A DNA stretch of 64,000 bases from IMG/VR virus record IMGVR_UViG_3300022821_000012, positions 1 to 64,000 of that record, one strand, 5' to 3'. A model generated the notes under the pieces. The model was not told the origin of the DNA, searched no databases, and was given only the letters and a program-made list of their open reading frames with translations. The position numbers and the translations under genes are program-made. The stretch is from a virus. Position 1 is the stretch's first letter. Each line of letters begins with the position of its first letter. Positions 24,335 to 32,061 of the stretch are shown one piece after another.

Positions 24335-24384
24335 GTTAATGAGGGTTGACCTATCATAATCGTTACCACGGCGCTGATATACCT

Positions 24385-24615
24385 TTAAAAGTTCAAGGGT
24401 TTTCTTTGGTTTGAAAATAAAAGTTCAAGGGTTTTCTTTGGTTTGAAAATAACAGCGGTAAATGTGCCCGATTCTACGGTGCTGGAATTGTACCAGTCAT
24501 CGTTGAAAACTATAAGATACGGAACTTGTGCCTTACTACTTCCATAGAATGCAATACCACGTTCAGTCTCTCGTAGATAACTATAGGTGTATGCTTCTTC
24601 TAGAACCTTGGACAT
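24385..24615 (-). pseudogene. N-terminal part of the split zincin gene
   Basis: This 76-codon frame starts MSKVLEEAYTYSYLRETERG and breaks off shortly after entering a 32-bp tandem duplication; its last 11 residues are an out-of-frame reading of the second copy. With a single copy, the frame continues through KTLELLKVYQRRGNDYDRS into the metalloprotease. The fragment holds no catalytic residue. It is either a recent frameshift or an assembly error. Confidence 0.75.
24389..24452. repeat. perfect 32-bp tandem duplication inside a gene
   Basis: 24389-24420 is repeated exactly at 24421-24452. Since 32 is not a multiple of 3, it shifts the frame and cuts the metalloprotease gene in two. Confidence 0.95.
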
Positions 24616-24625
24616 TTTTCAGTCC

Positions 24626-25354
24626 TTAGTATGCACTAATCGCAGCACGTTTCCAAATAACTGTCGAACCATCATATGTTCCAGTGCATACATATACGTA
24701 TGATGCATCTGCGGCAATCTTGCCTGCAACGTCGCCTGCTACACCAACGTTTACTGGTGTGCGTTGAGCAACCTGATCACCCGAAGATCGGGTTAAGTCT
24801 TGGATAGCAATGACTGCTCCACTGTCATGGGTTGTAAATTCTAGAATATATGTTCCAGTTGCATCAAACGTAATAATATTCGATGCATATCCCTGAATGT
24901 ATGCGGTGCCTACAGTAACAGTAGCCGGTAATGTAACCGTATGGGCAATGCTAGAGATAGAAACTTCAACACGCATACGTCCAAGTTTACCAGATGCAGG
25001 AAAGTTTGAAAATGCAAATGATAATGAACCACTCGATGATACCGTTTGATATCCACCCTCAGTGTAGTTGAATGTAACCGTTCCGCTTGTTGAACCTTTA
25101 GCAAGACGTGTCTCCGAGAAGTCACGGATTTCAAAGTCTTTAAGAAGCGCACCGCCACCAGCGTTATCAATCGTTGTGCCATCCAATGCCGATTTTAGCA
25201 TTACCTTACTTTGAAGGTCTTCAATCTCAGTTTTTGCTTCAGTAAAGTTGTTCTTAGTATTGGTTGCGTTATCTCTAAACCCCTGTGATGAATTATCTTG
25301 TCCGGCAACTGGGAAAGTTCCGTCTATATTGTTCGGATTTATGTTACTTGCCAT
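24626..25354 (-). CDS. tail-fibre-like structural protein
   Basis: The protein has 242 residues. The N-terminus ASNINPNNIDGTFPVAGQDN with NSSQGFRDN is a fibre/attachment N-terminal pattern that I recognise from marine myoviruses. The middle is Ser/Thr/Gly-rich beta structure. The C-terminus (CTGTYDGSTVIWKRAAISAY) is shared with the fibre at 28914-29441. It is transcribed from a TATAAATA box 23 nt upstream, with GGAG before the ATG, as expected for a late structural gene. Confidence 0.82.
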   Translation of the reverse strand: MASNINPNNIDGTFPVAGQDNSSQGFRDNATNTKNNFTEAKTEIEDLQSKVMLKSALDGTTIDNAGGGALLKDFEIRDFSETRLAKGSTSGTVTFNYTEGGYQTVSSSGSLSFAFSNFPASGKLGRMRVEVSISSIAHTVTLPATVTVGTAYIQGYASNIITFDATGTYILEFTTHDSGAVIAIQDLTRSSGDQVAQRTPVNVGVAGDVAGKIAADASYVYVCTGTYDGSTVIWKRAAISAY

Positions 25355-25377
25355 TTTTTATATATCTCCATTTGTAG

Positions 25378-25385
25378 TATTTATA
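25378..25385 (-). promoter_or_regulatory. late-type promoter TATAAATA
   Basis: TATAAATAC on the minus strand lies 23 nt upstream of the fibre gene ATG at 25354, with a normal leader containing GGAG. Confidence 0.7.
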
Positions 25386-25392
25386 CATGTAT

Positions 25393-25683
25393 TTAGCAAT
25401 TTATTGCCTTTGGCAATATTATCATTTGTAAATTCCACGGCACATGCAATCCACAAACTGTTTCGCCCTGTAATGGGATTATATGATCAACATGGTGTTT
25501 TTGTTCTAAAATCTTTTCTCTATTATTTTCTCGGTATTGCTTACCTCGTATTGCTATTTCCTCTTTATTGTTTTCATAGCGTATCTTATCCTGCGCCGCC
25601 AGTTTTTCTTTATTGGCTTTACGATATTCTCGCTTATACGCAGCAAGTTTTTCTTTTTTCTTTTCTTCTTCGGGTAAATACAT
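25393..25683 (-). CDS. HNH homing-endonuclease-like protein
   Basis: The protein has 96 residues. A Lys/Glu-rich DNA-binding helix (repeated YREN/YRKAN segments) precedes a C-terminal HNH core [20 protein letters not shown] with WNLQM. The HNH-type HHVDH...N..L pattern is clear, though the domain is short. It lies between a fibre and a kinase gene, and its 5' leader is shared with the GIY-YIG gene at 47170, which suggests mobile behaviour. Confidence 0.85.
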   Translation of the reverse strand: MYLPEEEKKKEKLAAYKREYRKANKEKLAAQDKIRYENNKEEIAIRGKQYRENNREKILEQKHHVDHIIPLQGETVCGLHVPWNLQMIILPKAINC

Positions 25684-25751
25684 TTGCTGATACTCCTTTT
25701 CAGTATTAGAGTAAGCGGATGTTGTCGCATCGTGGCTTACATTCTATTTAT
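25684..25751 (-). promoter_or_regulatory. conserved structured leader of the HNH gene
   Basis: The leader is closely similar to that of the GIY-YIG gene at 47103-47169: box ATAAATA, then GTAAGC (25735-25740) pairing with GCTTAC (25711-25716) around an 18-nt loop, then TTACTCTAA and AAAGGAG-TATCAGCAA before the ATG. In the other copy the last pair is T-A instead of C-G, a compensatory change. Confidence 0.6.
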
Positions 25752-25754
25752 GTT

Positions 25755-25762
25755 GATAAATA
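25755..25762 (+). promoter_or_regulatory. late-type box for the P-loop kinase gene
   Basis: GATAAATAC on the plus strand lies 20 nt before the ATG at 25783, with an AAGGAA ribosome site between. Confidence 0.65.
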
Positions 25763-25782
25763 CTTCAAATAAGGAAACACTT

Positions 25783-26457
25783 ATGCGAATTAATCAAATC
25801 ATTGAAACTATTATAACCGAAGGACCACACGATCCGAGCATCTTCAAGGCTATATTCCTTGCTGGCGGTGGTGGTTCAGGAAAAGGTATGATTGCCCGCC
25901 AAACCACACAGGGAATGGGATTTAAAACAGTTAATAGCGATGATGTATTTGAATATCTTATGCGTAAGAACAATCTAAGTTTACGTATGCCTCCTGAAGA
26001 AACAGAAAAACGGGATGCTGTTCGTAAGCAAGCACAAGACATCACTGCAAATCGCCTTGGTAACTACATTGAAGGTCGCCTTGGGTTGATTATTGATAGC
26101 ACAGCTGCCGATATCACTAAATCGACGCAGATTAAAGATCGTCTAGAAGCGTTGGGCTATGAAACAAAGATGATTTTTGTTAATACTGACCTTCAGGTAG
26201 CATTGGATCGAAATGACCAGCGCAATCGTCGTGTTCCGGTAGATATTGTAACTGATGCGTGGACTAGCACCCAGAAAAACAAAGCAACCTTCCAGACGTT
26301 GTTCGGCAATGAGGATTTTTACAGTGTTAATAATTCATCGTTGATGACACCAGAACGTAGTCAAGAGCTTACCGATACTATGTGGAAGCCTATCAAACAA
26401 TGGACTGAAACGCCAGTGCATAATCCTGTCGCTACGAAATGGTTAGCATCCATTTAA
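25783..26457 (+). CDS. zeta-toxin-like P-loop kinase, possibly packaged
   Basis: The protein has 224 residues from the ATG at 25783; the longer frame upstream lacks a ribosome site. Walker A is IFLAGGGGSGKGMIARQTTQ. It is followed by FKTVNSDDVFEYLM, a zeta-toxin/AAA_33-type substrate Asp, IIDSTAADI, and the lid RNDQRNRRVPVDIVTDAW with Arg residues. The N-terminus MRINQIIETIITEG has an I-x-E/G site like T4 capsid-targeting peptides. The family phosphorylates small substrates or RNA; the substrate here is unknown. It converges on the Ig-domain protein gene. Confidence 0.8.
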   Translation: MRINQIIETIITEGPHDPSIFKAIFLAGGGGSGKGMIARQTTQGMGFKTVNSDDVFEYLMRKNNLSLRMPPEETEKRDAVRKQAQDITANRLGNYIEGRLGLIIDSTAADITKSTQIKDRLEALGYETKMIFVNTDLQVALDRNDQRNRRVPVDIVTDAWTSTQKNKATFQTLFGNEDFYSVNNSSLMTPERSQELTDTMWKPIKQWTETPVHNPVATKWLASI

Positions 26458-28880
26458 CCTAGTATTTTACTATCAATATTTGTCAATGGGAATTTCAAGA
26501 AAGAATCGCCATCATCACGACTGGATTTATACAAGAATGAATCGGTTATAAATCGTGTAGACCCGCCATCGAAGAAGGTTTCATCCGCAGCATTGACACT
26601 TAGATCAAACGTAGTCTCTGTTTCTGTTCCCCACTCATCATTAGCGATATCAAAGTTCACAGTCATATCATTATCCCAGATATATCTGTCAATAATAAAT
26701 TCAATATCTTTCAAGTCAATATCGGTGCGACGTTTAATATTGAAAATGATTTCATCTGCCGAACCCGGTGTAACGTATGCAATAACAACGGCAGGAGTGA
26801 ATCCAAGTATGCTTCCATTTTCTTGTTTAGAACGCATCCATAGTGGAAGACTAGTCAGTGCAAGTTGCCCTACGTTATCCAATAGTTGTTGGTTCATATT
26901 CTCAAAGGAGTTTGGATAGAATACGTGTTGATCACTATCACCAGCGTCAATGCCATCGTAGTCTCCTGTAAGGTTTGTGTCAGATACTAACGCAGGATTA
27001 CTCCATATATCGTTATGGTTTTCATAAAAATCAATACTCAATCCTGTTGATTGTTTTAATGAGTTTGCTTCGGTATCCAATACATCAAGATATACAACTT
27101 CATACTGAACCACGCCGTCACGAACTGCTCGTGCCTTTTTAATTTCTCCAAATGCAACACGTTTATTGTAATGGTTTTTAGCGATTGCCGATATCATTTC
27201 AGCAGGAAGACTAGGGTTTAATCCCGTACTAAGAATGATTCTTATATCCTGCTGTTTTCCATAATAATAATCATTCTGGCGATAGATCAAATCTGGTGGA
27301 AAGTCATCGGGTGAGTTAATAAGAGAAGACCATATGTCACGTTGCTCTACCTTTGGATATGCTTTTGCCCACAGATTTTCATACGGAATAAAATCGCCGG
27401 GATCAATAACTATGGTAAACGTTTTAAAAGCAGATACATCGCCATCGGAATCAAAAGCTTCTACTGTAAATGTATATGTGCGTTCAAACGTGGTTTCATT
27501 AATAACGAAGCTCTCGGAATCAAATGATGTTGTTCCGCCATCTATCATAAACGTTTTAAATGCTGGTCGTCCGACAATAAGTCCATCCAAGTTAAGGTTT
27601 AATCCTTGTGGCAACTTACTATTTGATCTTGATTTCAAGCGATACTGTAAATTTTTATTTAAGGTATTGGTAGCTTCTATAGAAATAGTGCTGATTTCAC
27701 CCACGGCAATGGTGCCTATATCTTCGGGCGTAATCCAGTTAACTATCGAACGAATATCGCCAACAATTGTCATCGTGAAGAATTTAAAATCGCTTTTATA
27801 TGTTGAATCATTTGCTTTAAGAACACGCACGGTGAATGTATATTCGGTTTGCGTTGCTGCTAGATTTGGTATATAGCCATATAACCAACCTGTTGTTGAA
27901 TCCAAAACAAGACCCGGCGGCAGTTCAAGATCGCCAACATCAAATCCGTTTATTTCGCCGTCGAATCCTAAATCGTTATCGTAACCTTCGCCACCACCTA
28001 CACCTAGACTATATTCGATTGGATCGCCATCGAAATCCATTCCAGTGAATTGGTATGCGAAATAGTTGTCGTGTGTGACTATTCCAATATCTGCTTCAGC
28101 CGTTAATAATACTGGTGGACGAAGCGAATTTTGGTCAGTAGTAAACGGAAATCCTGCCATATCTGCGGTAAGATCAGCGTTGTCGGCGGTAAATGTATTG
28201 CCAGCATACACGTATATTGTATAATTTCCAGCAACTGTTGATTTACCATCTGTCACTGCAACTGTGAATTGAAAGTTTTTATTTTGCGCAATCGTGCGGA
28301 AATCAAAGCTATTCACATCAAATGCGTTGGCATCAAACCCCGGTGTTCCCGTAAGCAATGGCGTAGGTTCGATGTATCCAGTAATATAACCATCATTACT
28401 AATCGTTACGCCCGGTGGTAATTCACCATCTAAAATTCTAAAAGTAAGTGTATCGTCGGGATCAGCATCGGTGGCAACAATCTGTTCATTTACATATTGC
28501 CCATCACGGTATATACCAAGTTCTCCGTCAGCTGTAAGAATAAGGGGGTCATCTTGTCCCACAACAGTCAATTCAAATGTGCGGTCACTCACGATACCAT
28601 CATAACTTGTCGCACGTAGGACAAATCTAGATGTTACATTTTGACCAACGTTTGTAGGAACACCTGCAATAAAGATTTCACAACTTGGACGCCCTTCCAT
28701 CAGACCTTCTCGTGTAATACGTAGACCAGTTGGCATTGTTCCTGATTGTAAGTTAAATCTTGGTTGCAATTCGTCGCTAGGGGCTTCAGGGTCTTCTACA
28801 ATAACCTGAAAGTCATAAAACTCAGCTTCCTGAATTTTTCCTAAATCACCTGCTGGTGTTACCCATACTGGAATTCCCAT
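26454..28880 (-). CDS. large structural protein with Ig-like (He_PIG) repeats
   Basis: The protein has 808 residues. It has repeated cadherin/Ig-like modules with the signature LPPGLxxxxxGxxxGxP: PTGLRITREGLMEGRPS, LPPGVTISNDGYITGYI, LPPGLVLDSTTGWLYGY, LPQGLNLNLDGLIVGRP. Each ends in (Y/F)TFTV. The C-terminal 280 residues are a different domain (FPPDLIYRQNDYYYGKQQDI). It is probably a virion tail or baseplate protein contacting the host surface. A GATAAATA late box and AAGGGG ribosome site precede it. Confidence 0.85.
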   Translation of the reverse strand: MGIPVWVTPAGDLGKIQEAEFYDFQVIVEDPEAPSDELQPRFNLQSGTMPTGLRITREGLMEGRPSCEIFIAGVPTNVGQNVTSRFVLRATSYDGIVSDRTFELTVVGQDDPLILTADGELGIYRDGQYVNEQIVATDADPDDTLTFRILDGELPPGVTISNDGYITGYIEPTPLLTGTPGFDANAFDVNSFDFRTIAQNKNFQFTVAVTDGKSTVAGNYTIYVYAGNTFTADNADLTADMAGFPFTTDQNSLRPPVLLTAEADIGIVTHDNYFAYQFTGMDFDGDPIEYSLGVGGGEGYDNDLGFDGEINGFDVGDLELPPGLVLDSTTGWLYGYIPNLAATQTEYTFTVRVLKANDSTYKSDFKFFTMTIVGDIRSIVNWITPEDIGTIAVGEISTISIEATNTLNKNLQYRLKSRSNSKLPQGLNLNLDGLIVGRPAFKTFMIDGGTTSFDSESFVINETTFERTYTFTVEAFDSDGDVSAFKTFTIVIDPGDFIPYENLWAKAYPKVEQRDIWSSLINSPDDFPPDLIYRQNDYYYGKQQDIRIILSTGLNPSLPAEMISAIAKNHYNKRVAFGEIKKARAVRDGVVQYEVVYLDVLDTEANSLKQSTGLSIDFYENHNDIWSNPALVSDTNLTGDYDGIDAGDSDQHVFYPNSFENMNQQLLDNVGQLALTSLPLWMRSKQENGSILGFTPAVVIAYVTPGSADEIIFNIKRRTDIDLKDIEFIIDRYIWDNDMTVNFDIANDEWGTETETTFDLSVNAADETFFDGGSTRFITDSFLYKSSRDDGDSFLKFPLTNIDSKILG

Positions 28881-28897
28881 TTATATCCCCTTTAGGG

Positions 28898-28905
28898 TAT
28901 TTATC
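28898..28905 (-). promoter_or_regulatory. late-type promoter GATAAATA
   Basis: GATAAATACC on the minus strand, 17 nt from the ATG at 28880, with AAAGGGG as ribosome site in between. Confidence 0.65.
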
Positions 28906-28913
28906 AGTTTTAC

Positions 28914-29441
28914 TTAGAAAGCGGACAGCGTAGAACGAACCCAAATCACGGTCGAACCATCATATACACCCGTGCAATAATAGAAGAAACTATTGTCTAC
29001 TGCAACGTCGCCTGTTGTGTCGCCGGGACTTCCCACTGATGATGCTGGGGTGTATGTGGTTGAAATATTATATCTGTCTGCGCCGATATTAAGTGAGGAT
29101 AATGTTCCCACGGATGTGATTGTTGGTTGAGCGGCAGTTGTTACTGTTGCCGCTGTTGTTGCCGTATCCGCATTACCAGTTAGGGCACCAGTCACATTAC
29201 CAACCAAACTACCGCTGGCAATAGTCACATTGCCCGTTCCGTTTGGATCAAGAATAATAGCTCCATTTGAATCTTCTGAAGAAATAGTATTACCTATAAA
29301 GTTGAGGTTACTAAGCGTTGTGCCGCCTAACTCGGTATAGATTTCCGAAAAGTTGTCGTTTACTTTATCAAACGCAACACGAAGATCATCGCCCGTTCCG
29401 TCATTTGCTGCTGCGCCGATACCAATAGTTTGTTTAGCCAT
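28914..29441 (-). CDS. tail-fibre-like structural protein
   Basis: The protein has 175 residues. The N-terminus KQTIGIGAAANDGTGDDLRV with FDKVNDNFSEIYTELG is a common fibre/fibritin-type head in marine myoviruses. The middle is a low-complexity Thr/Ala/Gly shaft, and the C-terminal module CTGVYDGSTVIWVRSTLSAF matches that of the 24626-25354 fibre. A late box and CAGGAG ribosome site precede it. It likely trimerises, but no tip domain is recognised. Confidence 0.82.
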   Translation of the reverse strand: MAKQTIGIGAAANDGTGDDLRVAFDKVNDNFSEIYTELGGTTLSNLNFIGNTISSEDSNGAIILDPNGTGNVTIASGSLVGNVTGALTGNADTATTAATVTTAAQPTITSVGTLSSLNIGADRYNISTTYTPASSVGSPGDTTGDVAVDNSFFYYCTGVYDGSTVIWVRSTLSAF

Positions 29442-29460
29442 GTGAGACTCCTGTTTCTAG

Positions 29461-29468
29461 TATTTATC
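29461..29468 (-). promoter_or_regulatory. late-type promoter for the fibre gene
   Basis: GATAAATACT on the minus strand, about 19 nt upstream of the ATG at 29441, with CAGGAG between. Confidence 0.65.
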
Positions 29469-29477
29469 TTTTTCCGT

Positions 29478-29485
29478 GATAAATA
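29478..29485 (+). promoter_or_regulatory. late-type box 4 nt from the protease ATG
   Basis: GATAAATATAATATG on the plus strand: the box ends 4 nt before the ATG at 29490, with no room for a Shine-Dalgarno sequence. Confidence 0.55.
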
Positions 29486-29489
29486 TAAT

Positions 29490-30488
29490 ATGCGTATATT
29501 AATCATAATGGCAATTTTATTGCTACCATTCCAGTCATTTGCACATAGCAACGAGGAATTTTTGGATACGGTTGAAAATGTAAGAAGTTCAATCGTCTTG
29601 GTTGAATCCAAGAGAGAAGGCGTAATACCCGGTTCAGCGTTGGACAAATACCTAAATAAAAACAAACCAAACCGAGAACCGGTCAGTGTAGGCACAGGAT
29701 TCGTCATTGACGGGCAATATATCATCACAAATAACCACGTGATTGATAAAGCTAAAGTCATTACAATAAGTTTTGAAAATTCCACAAAACGACATATAGC
29801 AAAATTGATTGGCACTGATGCACTATCTGATATTGCAGTATTGCGTGTTGAAAAGGGTATGCCAAAAACCATACCAATGAAATGGGGCGATAGTGATAAA
29901 CTACGTGCTGGACAAGAAGTATGGGCGATGGGTCATCCACGTGGATTAATGTATACAGTGTCAAAAGGCGTAGTTAGTCATATTCATCGTCGTATATCAA
30001 GCGGTTGGCAGACAGTAGTTCAAAGCGACGTGTCTATTAACCAAGGAAATAGCGGTGGACCATTAATGGATATGGCAGGTAATGTTATCGCTATCAATAC
30101 ATTAATCCTATCGAAAGACGGCGGTAGCGACGGGTTGAGCATGAGTGTGGATAGCAAGTTGGCGCTGTATGTCATTAAGAAGTTGATTGAGAATGGACGT
30201 ATCGATAGACCAAGGATAGGCACAGGACTTGACTATAATCCTGCGCTGGGTAGGGTGTTTGTCAATATGGTTGAACCTAGTTCAGCTGCTGAAACGGCTG
30301 GCGTTAAAATAGGCGATGTTATTATTGAAGCCGATGGTGCAAATATCGAAAGCGTAGATGACTTGTTCGACGTATTGCAATACAAGTTACCATACGAAGA
30401 TTTCAAGCTAATGATTATGCGAGATGAAGTTGTAATGCATATCGATATGCAGCTAGGATTAATGGAACCAGCGTCAGATACTAAATGA
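29490..30488 (+). CDS. secreted HtrA/DegP-like serine protease with PDZ domain
   Basis: The protein has 332 residues from the ATG at 29490. A signal peptide MRILIIMAILLLPFQSFA is followed by a trypsin-like domain with His83 (YIITNNHVID), Asp114 (TDALSDIAVLRV) and Ser188 (INQGNSGGPLMD), so the triad is complete. A PDZ domain follows (VFVNMVEPSSAAETAGVKIG). It would act in the periplasm, perhaps on envelope proteins or on phage-encoded exported proteins. A phage-borne DegP is unusual. The plus-strand gene is divergent from the fibre gene. Confidence 0.92.
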   Translation: MRILIIMAILLLPFQSFAHSNEEFLDTVENVRSSIVLVESKREGVIPGSALDKYLNKNKPNREPVSVGTGFVIDGQYIITNNHVIDKAKVITISFENSTKRHIAKLIGTDALSDIAVLRVEKGMPKTIPMKWGDSDKLRAGQEVWAMGHPRGLMYTVSKGVVSHIHRRISSGWQTVVQSDVSINQGNSGGPLMDMAGNVIAINTLILSKDGGSDGLSMSVDSKLALYVIKKLIENGRIDRPRIGTGLDYNPALGRVFVNMVEPSSAAETAGVKIGDVIIEADGANIESVDDLFDVLQYKLPYEDFKLMIMRDEVVMHIDMQLGLMEPASDTK

Positions 30489-30797
30489 CGTTGCACATCC
30501 ACAAGATGATGTTGCGATAGGATTTGAAAACGCAAAGCGTGAACCCATCACATCAATCTTATAGTCAATCTCTGTACCAGCGACAGCGAATACGCTAGCC
30601 TTATCAAGAACGATTTTAACACCATCGAAGTCGATTACTTCATCACCTTCATTGGCATCGTCTAACTTAGTTTCTTTTAAAAGATAGTTAAAACCAGCAC
30701 ATCCACCACCAGATGCACCGAAAATGAATGCTTCAAATCCATTGTCTTCCATCATTGTCGTAAACTGCTTTTTAGCATTTTCGGTTATTGTAATCAT
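30474..30797 (-). CDS. A-type Fe-S cluster carrier (IscA/ErpA/HesB family)
   Basis: The protein has 107 residues. The three conserved cysteines are present: Cys33 in GASGGGCAGFNYLL, and Cys99/Cys101 in SSCGCATSFSI. The family takes clusters from IscU and delivers them to apoproteins. In a phage it may support Fe-S enzymes during infection. It overlaps the 3' end of the convergent protease gene by 15 bp and the next gene by 4 bp. Confidence 0.95.
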   Translation of the reverse strand: MITITENAKKQFTTMMEDNGFEAFIFGASGGGCAGFNYLLKETKLDDANEGDEVIDFDGVKIVLDKASVFAVAGTEIDYKIDVMGSRFAFSNPIATSSCGCATSFSI

Positions 30798-31030
30798 TTG
30801 TAAATACTTCCTTTTTGTCCCGGTTCATTACTGTTAGTACATGCACGTGCATGATGCGTGTGATGCGGGCACCGTTTATTGCCGCAGATTTCACATGCAT
30901 ACAGAAAGTTGGGCGACATCATCATACCTGCACTTGGACGGGCGCAACTAACACACCCGCAGTTTTCTGGTGCAAACGGTGCTTTTAAATCGTCCCAAAA
31001 CTGTTCTTTATCTTTGTCTTTGTCCATCAT
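30794..31030 (-). CDS. tiny Cys-rich protein of the MNKxxFW family
   Basis: The protein has 78 residues: [20 protein letters not shown], then CGCVSC, CEIC and C-P-H-H-T-H-H-A motifs. It keeps the family's FW head and Cys pairs but lacks the WEWDG end. The extra His/Cys residues strengthen the idea of a small zinc protein. It is sandwiched between IF-1 and the Fe-S carrier by ATGA overlaps on both sides. Confidence 0.8.
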   Translation of the reverse strand: MMDKDKDKEQFWDDLKAPFAPENCGCVSCARPSAGMMMSPNFLYACEICGNKRCPHHTHHARACTNSNEPGQKGSIYK

Positions 31031-31248
31031 TTATGCCTATAAGTTACTCGACCTTTTGAAACGTCATATGGTGACACTTCGATTTTAACCTTATCGCCCA
31101 ATACCAACTTGATTTTGAACTTGCGCATCTTTCCGCTAAGATATGCCAGAACTATGTGTTCCGAATTATCCACTTTGATTTTAAACATACTTTGTGGTAA
31201 AACGTCAATGATTTCACCCTCTAATTCTAGCAATTCTTCTTTAGCCAA
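31027..31248 (-). CDS. infA: translation initiation factor IF-1
   Basis: The protein has 73 residues, nearly the 72 of E. coli IF-1, and colinear with it: start [20 protein letters not shown], then [20 protein letters not shown] with [13 protein letters not shown], then [16 protein letters not shown]. The OB-fold and the SGKMRK and SKGR loops that contact 16S rRNA are kept. The start codon is TTG. It would bind the 30S A site and assist IF-2/IF-3 during infection. It lies with a tiny Cys-rich gene and the Fe-S carrier. Confidence 0.96.
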   Translation of the reverse strand: MAKEELLELEGEIIDVLPQSMFKIKVDNSEHIVLAYLSGKMRKFKIKLVLGDKVKIEVSPYDVSKGRVTYRHK

Positions 31249-31250
31249 TG

Positions 31251-31415
31251 TTAAGTTTTATCCTTTAATTCTTGATAACGATGTGCCAAAAACTGTTTGA
31301 CAATCTCTAAGTTTTTGTCGGCATCTGCTGCCCACGGTGTGTTAACGCTTGTTGCTGATACACGATGTAAAATACGCTCACAGCCTGTCATTTCGATATA
31401 TTCTAAACTATCCAT
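31251..31415 (-). CDS. small unknown protein upstream of infA
   Basis: The protein has 54 residues: [20 protein letters not shown], then [20 protein letters not shown], helical. Its TAA lies 2 bp before the infA TTG, so the two are translationally coupled. It has a GGAGATG ribosome site. No family is recognised. Confidence 0.6.
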   Translation of the reverse strand: MDSLEYIEMTGCERILHRVSATSVNTPWAADADKNLEIVKQFLAHRYQELKDKT

Positions 31416-31430
31416 TTTTCATCTCCGCAC

Positions 31431-31474
31431 AAAAAAAGAGGTCAACAGCATCTTTGAATGGGCTGTTGTACCTC
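31431..31474 (-). terminator. Rho-independent terminator
   Basis: On the minus strand, GAGGTACAACAGC pairs with GCTGTTGACCTC (one bulge) and is followed by TTTTTTT. It ends the unit 31715-31509. Confidence 0.8.
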
Positions 31475-31508
31475 GCAAATAGTAGTATTCTAGTCGATCA
31501 TATTGTAT

Positions 31509-31718
31509 TTATCTTGCCTCGATTTTTTCTTTATTTTCACGGATTCCATTTGGTAACTGCAAGCGGCAGTCAAAATAACTGACGGATATATCACGTTTCG
31601 CATTCATTTTCTGCATCATACGGTCACAATGCCCATATACAGAAAACTTACCAAGTGGTTTCAAGTCTACGACAGGATTACCGGTTAAAACAGATATTAG
31701 CACAAGTGACCAAATCAT
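31509..31718 (-). CDS. small exported or membrane-anchored protein
   Basis: The protein has 69 residues: a short hydrophobic start MIWSLVLISVLTGNPVVDLK, then a polar domain with two Cys (GHCDRMMQKM, YFDCRLQLPN) that could form a disulfide. A signal peptide or anchor is likely. The start overlaps the upstream stop by 4 bp; a terminator follows. Function unknown. Confidence 0.6.
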   Translation of the reverse strand: MIWSLVLISVLTGNPVVDLKPLGKFSVYGHCDRMMQKMNAKRDISVSYFDCRLQLPNGIRENKEKIEAR

Positions 31719-31873
31719 TTATTAGCTTCTGCTGCCTGACCGTTCATTTCAATAATACGGGCGGCTTCTTCACGCTTGGGGTTTTGGTTGACCAAAATAG
31801 AGTTGATTTCGGACATAAATGCTGCCATTTCGCTGGCGCTAATGTTGTCGCTGGTGTCCATATAAATCTGCAT
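31715..31873 (-). CDS. small unknown protein
   Basis: The protein has 52 residues, MQIYMDTSDNISASEMAAFM, then EINSILVNQNPKREEAARII, acidic and helical. It is the first gene after a near-perfect sigma70 promoter at 31900-31928, with AAAAGGAAGAG as ribosome site. It ends in an ATGA overlap with the next gene. No family recognised. Confidence 0.65.
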   Translation of the reverse strand: MQIYMDTSDNISASEMAAFMSEINSILVNQNPKREEAARIIEMNGQAAEANK

Positions 31874-31899
31874 TTTCTCTTCCTTTTCATTATGATGTA

Positions 31900-31928
31900 A
31901 CTATACCCACAAATCAGTAGATTGTCAA
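31900..31928 (-). promoter_or_regulatory. sigma70-like promoter
   Basis: TTGACA-N17-TATAGT on the minus strand, about 20 nt of leader to the ATG at 31873. The rest of the 190-bp gap to 32062 contains an A/T-rich stretch with a plus-strand TATAAT at about 32019-32024, a weaker promoter candidate for the next gene. Confidence 0.8.
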
Positions 31929-32061
31929 CCCATAAATATGTATTATATCAAATACTCGTAATAATAGTCAATATGTTTATATAATCTTTTATATTGAAAT
32001 CACCACCTGTGCGCATGGTATAATAGTTTATAAATTCAATCACACAGAAAGAGACATTTTA

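Noticed and set aside
31900-32060. Plus-strand TATAAT with TTGAAA as promoter of the 32062 gene
   Set aside because: Spacing of 19 bp is wide; noted only as a weak candidate in the promoter entry.
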